From an uncultured Lachnospiraceae bacterium (GTDB lineage: Bacteria; Bacillota; Clostridia; Lachnospirales; Lachnospiraceae): a stretch of 64,000 bases of DNA. The stretch lies in assembly GCA_910577165.1 (NCBI GenBank), contig CAJTLX010000001.1:1-64000 (forward strand). The letters run 5' to 3'. The notes under the pieces are model-generated. The model worked only from the letters and a program-made list of their open reading frames with translations, was not told where the DNA came from and did no database searches. Positions 43,558-51,798 of this stretch are shown here, piece by piece. Position 1 is the first letter of the stretch; each line of letters begins with the position of its first letter. Made by a program: the position numbers and the translations under genes.

Positions 43558-45750
43558 ATGGGAATCCAATATTTTGAAGATGAGAAGGTCTTCAAACTCG
43601 ACACGAAAAACACAAGCTATATTCTCGCGCTTGTGGATGAGGAATCCTTTGTTGGACACGCTTACTACGGGAGAAAACTCTCCGACTACCATGTGCGCCA
43701 TCTGATGCGCCTTGAGGAGGGTCCGTTTGTACCGAGCAAAAACAACCGCGATCGCGGGGCGTTCGGCGATGCATTCCCGTTTGAATATTCAACCCATGGC
43801 GTGGGTGATTACCGCGAGAGCTGCTTAAAAGTACAAACAAAAGGCGGACATGAGGCCTGCTCCCTCGTCTATCGCTCCCACAGGATCTTTTCTGGAAAAC
43901 CAGCACTTTCAGGACTTCCGGCAACCTTTGGCAGCGAGTCAGAGTGCAGCACTCTTGAGCTTACTTGCCTTGACCCGGTTTTAAATCTTGAGGTTGTACT
44001 TGTCTACTCCGTTTTTGAGGACGTGGATGCCATCACCCGCAGCGCGCGCATTATCAACTATGCAGAAAACTATATTGTATTAAAAAAGGCACTTTCTGCC
44101 TGTCTGACACTTGACGGCGCGGATTATGAATATATCACGCTGCATGGCAGCTGGGCGCGCGAGCGTCATATTGACCGCAGGGCACTTACCCACGGCAAAC
44201 ATTCTGTCTCCTCGCTGCGCGGCGAATCGAGCCACCAAGAACACCCGTTTATCGCCGTTATGACAAGAGGAACCACACAGGAAGCAGGCGAAGTCTACGC
44301 GATGAATTTCGTTTACTCCGGAAATTTCCTTGCCCAGGTGGAGGGCTGTCAGTTTGACACAGTGCGCATGGTTATGGGGATCAACCCGGAAAATTTCTCG
44401 TGGACTCTTAAAAAAGATGAGGAATTTACCTGTCCGGAAGTGGTTATGGTCTACTCGGATACAGGTCTTGGCAAAATGACGCGCACTTTCCACGACCTTT
44501 ACCGGAATCACTTGATCCGCGGCGAGTACCGCGACAAAAAACGCCCGATCCTAATCAATAACTGGGAGGCGACCTATTTTAATTTCAATACGGACAAACT
44601 CCTCGCAATCGCCAAAGAGGCAAGCAAACTTGGCATTGAGATGCTTGTGATGGATGACGGATGGTTTGGGCATCGCGAGGATGACAATTCCTCCCTCGGC
44701 GACTGGTATGTCAATGAGAAAAAGCTTCCTGGCGGTCTGAAAACCCTGGTGGATGGCGTGAACGCACTCGGCATGAAATTTGGCATCTGGTTTGAGCCGG
44801 AAATGATCTCGCCGGACTCCGATCTCTACCACGCACATCCGGACTGGGCGATCCAGATTACTGACCGCACCCCATGCCGCTGCCGCAACCAGTTCGTACT
44901 TGATATTTCCCGCAAAGAAGTGCGCGATTATATTTATGACCGCATCAAGGAAGTACTTTCCTCGGCAAATGTCGAGTATGTAAAATGGGATATGAACCGC
45001 CCGCTCACCGACCTTGGAAGCACTGCATACCCTACATCGCGTCAGGGTGAACTTTCCCACCGGTATATGCTCGGCGTATATGAGATGCAGGAGCGGCTGA
45101 TCACGGACTTCCCTCATCTGCTGCTTGAAAATTGTTCCGGCGGAGGCGGACGCTTTGACGCGGGTATGCTCTACTACAGCCCGCAGATCTGGTGTTCCGA
45201 TGATACTGATGCGATCGAGCGGCTCTCCATCCAGGAAGGAACCGCGATCGTCTATCCGCTCTGCTCAATGGGCGCGCATGTCAGTGACTGCCCGAACCAC
45301 ACTGTCGGTCGCACAACGCCGTTTAGGACGCGCGGAGAAGTGGCACTGGCAGGAACTTTCGGCTATGAGCTTGATGTGACCCGCATTCCGCAGGAGGACA
45401 GGGAGATGATCCCATCACAGGTGGCAATGTATCACAAGTACAATGACCTTGTGCGTTCCGGGGATTATTACCGCCTGGCAAGTTATTCAGAAAATCACGA
45501 GTACGACTGCTACGAAGTTGCCGCAAAGGATGGTTCCCAGGCACTTGTCACTTATGTAGAAGTACTGCACCGCGCGAATTCCAAGACCCGCCGCATCCGC
45601 TTAAAAGGGCTTGATGCGAATGCAGTGTATGAAAATGAGGAGACAAAGGCGCGCTATAGCGGCGATGTGCTGATGTACGCAGGCGTGCAGGCTCCGGAAA
45701 TTTGGGGAGATTTTTCGAGTAGGCTGATGCATTTTGTAAGGGTGGAGTAG
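43558..45750 (+). CDS. Alpha-galactosidase, GH36
   Basis: 730-residue retaining alpha-galactosidase (raffinose, melibiose and similar). Seen: N-terminal beta-sandwich, YGRKLSDYHV, TIM barrel with DDGWFGHR, nucleophile Asp in KWDMNR near 478 and acid/base Asp in WCSDDTDA near 547, preceded by LLENCSGGGGRFD. No signal peptide, so cytoplasmic, requiring imported oligosaccharide. AAGGAGG before ATG 43558. Stands alone with its own promoter and terminator. Confidence 0.96.
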   Translation: MGIQYFEDEKVFKLDTKNTSYILALVDEESFVGHAYYGRKLSDYHVRHLMRLEEGPFVPSKNNRDRGAFGDAFPFEYSTHGVGDYRESCLKVQTKGGHEACSLVYRSHRIFSGKPALSGLPATFGSESECSTLELTCLDPVLNLEVVLVYSVFEDVDAITRSARIINYAENYIVLKKALSACLTLDGADYEYITLHGSWARERHIDRRALTHGKHSVSSLRGESSHQEHPFIAVMTRGTTQEAGEVYAMNFVYSGNFLAQVEGCQFDTVRMVMGINPENFSWTLKKDEEFTCPEVVMVYSDTGLGKMTRTFHDLYRNHLIRGEYRDKKRPILINNWEATYFNFNTDKLLAIAKEASKLGIEMLVMDDGWFGHREDDNSSLGDWYVNEKKLPGGLKTLVDGVNALGMKFGIWFEPEMISPDSDLYHAHPDWAIQITDRTPCRCRNQFVLDISRKEVRDYIYDRIKEVLSSANVEYVKWDMNRPLTDLGSTAYPTSRQGELSHRYMLGVYEMQERLITDFPHLLLENCSGGGGRFDAGMLYYSPQIWCSDDTDAIERLSIQEGTAIVYPLCSMGAHVSDCPNHTVGRTTPFRTRGEVALAGTFGYELDVTRIPQEDREMIPSQVAMYHKYNDLVRSGDYYRLASYSENHEYDCYEVAAKDGSQALVTYVEVLHRANSKTRRIRLKGLDANAVYENEETKARYSGDVLMYAGVQAPEIWGDFSSRLMHFVRVE

Positions 45751-45789
45751 GGATAGAAAAATAACAATAATATGCTAAATATCAACAGA

Positions 45790-45821
45790 CAATCCCCTGC
45801 CCGATAAAGGACAGGGGATTG
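45790..45821. terminator. Bidirectional terminator between alpha-galactosidase and the defence island
   Basis: CAATCCCCTG (45790-45799) pairs perfectly with CAGGGGATTG (45812-45821), with two more C-G pairs in the loop base. Located between convergent genes. Confidence 0.75.
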
Positions 45822-45849
45822 TAAATATTAGCATTATCTTTGCCTGAAA

Positions 45850-48273
45850 TCAAAAATCATTTGTAAACGCCACATCCATAATAACTTCATGTCGGAACGT
45901 CTCTACATCATTATTCTCATCATAAGTGATAAGATAATATTTTTTACTCCTATCATACTTCTTGTTTTTAAACATAAAACGCATACGGAATATTCTTTTT
46001 CGCACATCCTCATCTCTCTTATCAGCAACATAAATATTTTCATTGGAGATTTTTTCATTGTTCTCTGATAAGAAATACAGCTTATATGTCGTACCTTTTA
46101 CTACATCACTAACTGGTTCCGACTGTATAAAATCAAGAGTAGTAATTAAATTAGTGATTTTTTGTATCAAACTCACAAGCATAATTTGTACAGTACGCGT
46201 TTCCACTGCCCCTTTATTCATCTTTATATCAATTACAGGAATAATCATCTCCTGCGGCGATGAACCACCATGTACATAGTTTAGTCCAGCATTCCCTTTT
46301 GCAGAAAATACATTTGTGCTACAAGGGTAAGAAATAATCTTATCGTCTTTATTTCCAAGCATATATCCTAATCCTATATTTAGTACTCCATCATCTACTA
46401 CTGGCTCCTTTGCGACAATATATCTGCGTTTCTTTAATTTGCCAGGTTCTTCCGCTGTACTTATCTTATCGCTCTGTTGTACTGGATTTCTCTTATAAAT
46501 AAAGCCGTGGTCAGATGTCACAATAAAATGACAGGTATTTACACTATTTACAATCCTCTGGATCAGTTCTGCAAGTTCATCTACTGTTTTTGTACAAGCG
46601 TGAAATACTTCATCCTCTGTATTCTCTCCAGCATTATCAATCTGATCATGATAAATATAGATCACTTGCTGCGCCGTAAATATTTCCCTTAATTCCATAC
46701 TTTTTAAACTCTTAATATCACTATATTTTACACAGCGACTTTCTGGTATATAAGATTGTAAAACTGCCTGTCTTGTCTGTGTATCAACGGCATACTTTCC
46801 ATCCACAAGTTCCTTAAAGTCATCGGTCAACTCCAGGGTCTTATGCGGCAGGAGTGCTTCCATGCCAAGTCTTGTATAAGATGGAAGTACACTTAACATA
46901 GGCTTGATGGATAAAGAATCCTTACTTTTCGGATTGTCCTTCATCCGCAAAAATAATTCACTCCCAACCTCAAAGCGCATACCATTCGAAATAATTACTA
47001 CAGTGCGATCTTTATTTAAACGTACATATTTATGAAAAAAATCTCTCTGTAGGGGTATCACGGTAAGAGCATTCGGCTCTTTCAATCCATCATTCCATTT
47101 TGGCAGCAGTTTTCCAAGATATTCATTTGTATAAATATTTTCCACAAGTTCGCGGAGTTGCTCCAACCCGGATGTATCCTCCAATTCATCATAATTAGTG
47201 TAAAAATCTCTATAACTGCGATCTATCATATAATCGCTTGCTACATAGCGATCAATAATCTTTTCAAATCCTTCCAAAGGCTCATAATTTGCCTGTCTGA
47301 TTATAAAATACGCATTGCGAAGCATCCCGTAAATCTTTGCATATTTTCTTCCAAAATGCATCCTAGAGCGCGTTTCACAGATTTCACATAGATTTTTATC
47401 ATCCAATTTGGCAATTAAGTCTTCTGCCAACAGCCGTTCTTTTATCCAACTGATCAAAATAATGTCAATATCCGCAAAGGAATTACATTCAATTAAATTC
47501 TCCGGATCGTACAGTGCAAGCATCTTTCCCGCATCCAATGTTCTCGCCACATATGCTGACAGCTCATCATATTTATCCCGATACAATACATTATTCATTA
47601 AATTATCCATAAATGCAATAATATTGCCGGATTTATAAGAAATAAATTCTTTCCATTTCTTTGGAAGTTCCTCACTGATCGTTTGATTTGCATAGGTTAT
47701 AAACATAGAAATTACAAATTTTTCCAAGGTCGGTGTTGGAGATGAATACCCAAACTGCTGCTCGGTATACTTCCAAAATGATTCCAATAAATTAAATTTA
47801 CTAAAATCCGCAATAAATTTATTATTCTCTAATGTATCATCCATAATCAATGCTCGGATCACTTCATCAAAAGAACAAGTACGTATCCTGCAAATTGCAC
47901 TCATAAGCCCAATCTCAATATTCTCTTCGTTAAAATTCTCTATCTCCAAATCATAAAACCGCTGTGTTCTCTCTTTATTCCCAAAAAATTTTATATGCTT
48001 CTCTATAATAGGCTTATACTTTTCTTCAATCCCCAAATCTGCCGATAAAAGAGATACCCTGTCAGCATAAAATCTTTTAGAATAAGCAAGAGTATCCTCC
48101 AGATGATTCTCAAATACCGGAGGTTTAGGAAAAATTTCACAAATATAACATTTATTATGAAAATCCTTTTTCAATCTTTCTATTACATCAGGCTTATCAT
48201 AACTTCCATTCACCTTTTTTGCTTTCGTTGCTAAGGATTCAGGTGCTGGGAAAGAACGTATTACTTTAACCAT
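45850..48273 (-). CDS. Chimeric protein: HNH (PtuB-like) N-terminus fused to BREX PglZ
   Basis: The first 48 or so residues (MVKVIRSFPAPESLATKAKK, then DVIERLKKDFHNKCYICE) match the start of Septu/retron-type HNH proteins, but the HNH catalytic part is missing. From FPKPPVFENHLEDTLAYSKR on, the sequence is PglZ of BREX, lacking its own first 80-90 residues. PglZ features: SKRFYADRVSLL, RFDYA-less middle, and the alkaline-phosphatase-like VIISNGMRFEVG and VTSDHGF; the usual Asp of SDALRYE is Asn here. ATG 48273 (GGGAGG upstream) overlaps the ATPase stop by 8 bp. Probably non-functional as a nuclease and doubtful as PglZ. Confidence 0.75.
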   Translation of the reverse strand: MVKVIRSFPAPESLATKAKKVNGSYDKPDVIERLKKDFHNKCYICEIFPKPPVFENHLEDTLAYSKRFYADRVSLLSADLGIEEKYKPIIEKHIKFFGNKERTQRFYDLEIENFNEENIEIGLMSAICRIRTCSFDEVIRALIMDDTLENNKFIADFSKFNLLESFWKYTEQQFGYSSPTPTLEKFVISMFITYANQTISEELPKKWKEFISYKSGNIIAFMDNLMNNVLYRDKYDELSAYVARTLDAGKMLALYDPENLIECNSFADIDIILISWIKERLLAEDLIAKLDDKNLCEICETRSRMHFGRKYAKIYGMLRNAYFIIRQANYEPLEGFEKIIDRYVASDYMIDRSYRDFYTNYDELEDTSGLEQLRELVENIYTNEYLGKLLPKWNDGLKEPNALTVIPLQRDFFHKYVRLNKDRTVVIISNGMRFEVGSELFLRMKDNPKSKDSLSIKPMLSVLPSYTRLGMEALLPHKTLELTDDFKELVDGKYAVDTQTRQAVLQSYIPESRCVKYSDIKSLKSMELREIFTAQQVIYIYHDQIDNAGENTEDEVFHACTKTVDELAELIQRIVNSVNTCHFIVTSDHGFIYKRNPVQQSDKISTAEEPGKLKKRRYIVAKEPVVDDGVLNIGLGYMLGNKDDKIISYPCSTNVFSAKGNAGLNYVHGGSSPQEMIIPVIDIKMNKGAVETRTVQIMLVSLIQKITNLITTLDFIQSEPVSDVVKGTTYKLYFLSENNEKISNENIYVADKRDEDVRKRIFRMRFMFKNKKYDRSKKYYLITYDENNDVETFRHEVIMDVAFTNDF

Positions 48274-49423
48274 TGACATCCTCCCGGTTCATAAGTTCAA
48301 GCTTTATTCTTTTATATTCTGTCGCAATATCAAGAGCAAGATAATCTGGAATCTCATCTAAATACAATTCTAACTCTGCAATTTCATTCAGTTCATCGTC
48401 AGACAAATTTTTCTTTTCTGCCAGACATCTATATTTTTCAAATTTTTCTTTCAAAATATCTGACAGTTTATCTACTCCAAAATATCCCTCAACAATACCA
48501 TCATATGGCACATCATCCAATCCATTTTTTACCAAAATTTTATTTTCTAAATTATAAATCACAACATTTTCTATACTGTTTAAGATAAATGGAGAGTGGG
48601 AAGTGACAATAAATTGTATATTTGGAAAAAAAGTCGTCAAAAACGGCAAAATACTTTTTTGCAGCTCCAGATGCAAATGAACATCAATTTCATCAATTAT
48701 AACAATCCCTGGAAGATTGAAGTCAAATGAACGCTGTGTTTTATGCTGCATCCGCATCATAATATCCAGTACAATATCAAGAACTGCCTGATATCCGCTG
48801 GATAGGGTATTAAAATCAAAAGGTTCTTTTCCATTTTGTAAAATATGAAATTCAAAAGTATCCTCGTCAAATTCTAATTTTATCGTTTCATCATCAAATA
48901 TTTGCTTTAAAAGTAGTTCCAATTTGGTAAACCACCCCTGAATCTCATCCGCTTTCTCTGTTTTGCCCTTGCTTCTTGCCAATGCCTCTGTCATTTTTAA
49001 ATCCAATAAATATTTCACAAATTCATTGCGCGGAAATTCGGTCAGTTCATAATAATCTCTTAGTTCTACCTTTTCCACATGTTTTGGTTGCTCTGCTTGA
49101 AATACTCTTTCTGTTTTATAATACGCTAAAATATAGTGATTTTTCTCTGCTAATTCCGGAATATCATCAATTTTATTATTAAGTTTTATATCCAATTCTT
49201 TTTGACAATCTCTAAAGACTATTTCTCTTCCCCCAACAAAGATTTTGTCCAGATACTTTGCCAAAGCCTCGACCACACTTGTTTTTCCACTTCCGTTTTT
49301 ACCTGTCAAAATCAAATGTTTGACCTGATTTTCTGATAGCGGGATATAAATATCTTTTAAATGACGGACTTTTTTAATCAACAAATTGGTTATAAAAAAT
49401 TGTTCCGTTCTGCACCTCCACAT
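48266..49423 (-). CDS. AAA ATPase of Septu/retron-associated type (PtuA-like)
   Basis: 385-residue ABC/SMC-like ATPase: Walker A LTGKNGSGKTSV near 40-50, signature-like NTLSSGYQAVLDIVLDI near 205, Walker B GIVIIDEIDVHLH near 240, and H-loop VTSHSPF near 272, as in defence ATPases paired with HNH nucleases. It appears intact, although the ribosome site just before ATG 49423 is poor (AGGA very close). The partner HNH gene directly follows but is truncated and joined to PglZ. Likely phage-sensing component of a Septu-like system, now without its effector. Confidence 0.75.
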   Translation of the reverse strand: MWRCRTEQFFITNLLIKKVRHLKDIYIPLSENQVKHLILTGKNGSGKTSVVEALAKYLDKIFVGGREIVFRDCQKELDIKLNNKIDDIPELAEKNHYILAYYKTERVFQAEQPKHVEKVELRDYYELTEFPRNEFVKYLLDLKMTEALARSKGKTEKADEIQGWFTKLELLLKQIFDDETIKLEFDEDTFEFHILQNGKEPFDFNTLSSGYQAVLDIVLDIMMRMQHKTQRSFDFNLPGIVIIDEIDVHLHLELQKSILPFLTTFFPNIQFIVTSHSPFILNSIENVVIYNLENKILVKNGLDDVPYDGIVEGYFGVDKLSDILKEKFEKYRCLAEKKNLSDDELNEIAELELYLDEIPDYLALDIATEYKRIKLELMNREDVNG

Positions 49424-49437
49424 TCCTGTTTCATTTT

Positions 49438-49469
49438 CTATAAGTGACTTATTCTATAAGTGTCTTATT
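49438..49469. promoter_or_regulatory. Tandem palindromic operator before the ATPase gene
   Basis: Two adjacent 16-bp copies (49438-49453 and 49454-49469, one mismatch), each a near-perfect palindrome of the type ATAAGTCACTTAT. The position, just upstream of the ATPase and beside a small HTH gene, is that of a repressor site. Confidence 0.55.
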
Positions 49470-49474
49470 TTTCT

Positions 49475-49615
49475 TCAATTCTCATTATAATACACTCCAA
49501 TTTTTTTCCTCACTATATATTTATCTTCCCATAACCTTTTTTCTATACGTTCAATTAGCTCCTTATCTTTCAACTTTTTTAATCTAGATGCCGCCGTTTT
49601 TCTACTGATATTCAT
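49475..49615 (-). pseudogene. Short helix-turn-helix fragment
   Basis: 46 codons, MNISRKTAASRLKKLKDKEL onward, match the recognition-helix half of a winged HTH domain; a TTG-led reading adds LADK. An in-frame stop lies just upstream, so the rest of the protein is missing. It may be the 3' end of a lost regulator or an ATP-binding HTH protein, or a tiny functional repressor for the adjacent operators. Confidence 0.5.
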
Positions 49616-49680
49616 CTTATCTGCCAATTAGGTAACAATATATATCCCCACTAAAAACTATGATGAAAAAACTTTTTATA

Positions 49681-51435
49681 TTAATACAGTTTATATCCTC
49701 TCTGTTCCAATGCTTTCCTTACTCTTAAACACTTATCCCACGAATAACGTATCTCTACACTTGGTAACAAATACTCAATCTGCATCCAATAATCGAAAGG
49801 CAGTTGATTATTCTCTAGTTTTTGGTATACTTCTCCTACCGCATTTTGTACAAAATCATCAGAAAATCGATTTGATGTACCAAAGATAATTTTAAAAAAC
49901 TTAATAGCTAAATGTTCTCTTTCATCATCATTACTTTCGCCCTTAAAAATATCATTATAGATTTCCTCCCAAAGCTGACTATCTATTTCTTCTAATAAAT
50001 CTTTTGAATCTAAATCCAATTGCAAAAATAAATATTTTCTTTGTTCTTTTGATGAAATTTTTTTTAATTCTCTTACTAAAAGTTTTTGATCTTTAAGTAA
50101 AACATACGTCCAATCATGTAATTTATTATCATTAAGCTTTATATTTTGCCCCATAATATCATAAAATAATTTTATTATCTTTGTTCCAAAAACATTATAT
50201 AAATCTATTGAAACATTTTGTACATCATTATAAAGTATTAATTTAATTAGTTTCTTTACTTTTTCATCTGGTAGTTGACTATCACAACAATATATAAGTG
50301 CTCTCTGAAAATCTTTTGACTGCTCCCAAATTTCTTTTGATAACAAAAAATTACTATTCATTTTAACTAAAACCATACAAATATTTTCATCCATTTGGCT
50401 TACTACTTTTAAATTTTCAGGTTTTAATTTTATTATAATACTTTCTATTATTTGCTTTTCATTATCCGTTACTTTCCCCGCAATATACTTCTTCAGTATT
50501 GAATATAATTTTTCTGGAGAATTACAAATTATCTTGTCCTCCATTTTTTTCTTATGATTTGTGCTTAAAATAAATTTCCCTATATCAAACATCTCTAAAA
50601 TTTCATACACCTGTCTTTCAAAATAATTATCAAAAAATAAAACGATATGATGATTATTTCCCTTACGTTCAATATAAGTTTTAACATGTTTTGCAAAATC
50701 TTCAATACTAATCTGGTATGGTTCAGTAGCCTTTTCACACCAGTTGCGCGCTGCTGCCTCACTCATAAAACCCATTTCGGTAAGGACATTCACCACATCA
50801 TCCTGAATAAAATCAAAATCTTGTCTGGAATTTTCCCAGGCTTCCCCATATAATTCTTTAAATCCTTCTTTAAATTCATTATAATGTTCTTCTGTCAGCT
50901 TTCTTTCCAAATCTGCCAGGAAAGGCATCGCTCCGCAAAACCCTTGCATTTCGTTAAATACTTTTAGGAACACATTGACAATTGTATCTTTATTTTGCTT
51001 GCTATTGGAATCACTTTTTGAGTCAATATTGAAAAGTACCACATCCGTGTTAATATCTGCGGCTAATTTCATATCCACAAGCACTCTTTCATCTGCAATT
51101 TTGGGCTTACTTCCGGTGAGATTATTTCCCACAAAATAATCAATCGCTTTTTTATCACCCACAGATTTATTTGCAAGCAGATAAGAAAGAATTTTTAAAA
51201 AATGAGATTTACCACTGCCAAAGAAACCTGAAATCCATACACCCATTTTGGGAGTAGTTCCAATAATTCCCTTTTTATATGCGGAAAAGAAGTTGGCAAA
51301 GTGTTTCTGCAATTCCTTGGTCACTACGTATTCATCCAATTCCTGCGCCATATTTTCAGCTTCGTTCTGACCAACAATGATTACACCTTGTATGTCTCGA
51401 TCAATCTCCTTTTCAAATATTTCTTTCAGCAACAT
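49681..51435 (-). CDS. Chimeric protein: BrxC N-terminus fused to an unrelated C-terminus
   Basis: 584 residues; BrxC of BREX is about 1200. Residues 1 to about 270 are BrxC-like: LLKEIFEKEIDRDIQGVI, VTKELQKHFANFF, Walker A WISGFFGSGKSHFLK near 68-82, DTIVNVFLKVFNEMQGF, and ERKGNNHHIV, after which BrxC would continue with its Walker B VDE segment. Instead the sequence changes to LFFDNYFERQVYEI and an AT-rich helical region ending RKALEQRGYKLY, which looks like the C-terminus of a STAND-type or other defence NTPase. AGGAGG precedes ATG 51435. The join is in frame. Confidence 0.7.
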   Translation of the reverse strand: MLLKEIFEKEIDRDIQGVIIVGQNEAENMAQELDEYVVTKELQKHFANFFSAYKKGIIGTTPKMGVWISGFFGSGKSHFLKILSYLLANKSVGDKKAIDYFVGNNLTGSKPKIADERVLVDMKLAADINTDVVLFNIDSKSDSNSKQNKDTIVNVFLKVFNEMQGFCGAMPFLADLERKLTEEHYNEFKEGFKELYGEAWENSRQDFDFIQDDVVNVLTEMGFMSEAAARNWCEKATEPYQISIEDFAKHVKTYIERKGNNHHIVLFFDNYFERQVYEILEMFDIGKFILSTNHKKKMEDKIICNSPEKLYSILKKYIAGKVTDNEKQIIESIIIKLKPENLKVVSQMDENICMVLVKMNSNFLLSKEIWEQSKDFQRALIYCCDSQLPDEKVKKLIKLILYNDVQNVSIDLYNVFGTKIIKLFYDIMGQNIKLNDNKLHDWTYVLLKDQKLLVRELKKISSKEQRKYLFLQLDLDSKDLLEEIDSQLWEEIYNDIFKGESNDDEREHLAIKFFKIIFGTSNRFSDDFVQNAVGEVYQKLENNQLPFDYWMQIEYLLPSVEIRYSWDKCLRVRKALEQRGYKLY

Positions 51436-51501
51436 TTGCCGTATCCTCCTGATAAAAAGCAGTTATCATCTTTCCATTACTTGTTTGCATTCATTCTCCA
51501 C

Positions 51502-51798
51502 CTATCTCACCAAGCGGAACGCGCGGTAATAATTATCCTCTACGTATTCATTAAAAATAATTAATTCCTGTTCCGTATAAGTCCCAGGATAAAATAAAAT
51601 CATCGGCACACTGGCTAATGTTTGTGGCATATTGTAGAGAATTTTGTTAAAAACTTCTGGAGCCTGCAAAAGTGAAAAACATTTTCCTACCCCAGTCAAA
51701 AATACTACTGCATACTCAGGTGTCGACATTATACCATGTTCTTCAAGCGCACACAATGGTGAAATGCAAATATTTTCCAAAATCCCCCCTATTCCCAA
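51502..51798 (-). pseudogene. BrxB (DUF1788), C-terminal remnant
   Basis: 98 codons matching the second half of BrxB: FLTGVGKCFSLLQAPEVFNK, VPMILFYPGTY and DDNYYRAF-like EDNYYRAFRLV at the end. BrxB is usually near 200 residues. The only start is a TTG at 51798 with no clear ribosome site, and a TGA lies just upstream in frame, so the N-terminal half is lost. It overlaps the end of the J-domain gene by 10 bp. Confidence 0.75.

Noticed and set aside
49424..49680. A complete regulator gene between the ATPase and BrxC chimera
   Set aside because: An in-frame stop just upstream of the 46-codon HTH frame leaves only a fragment.
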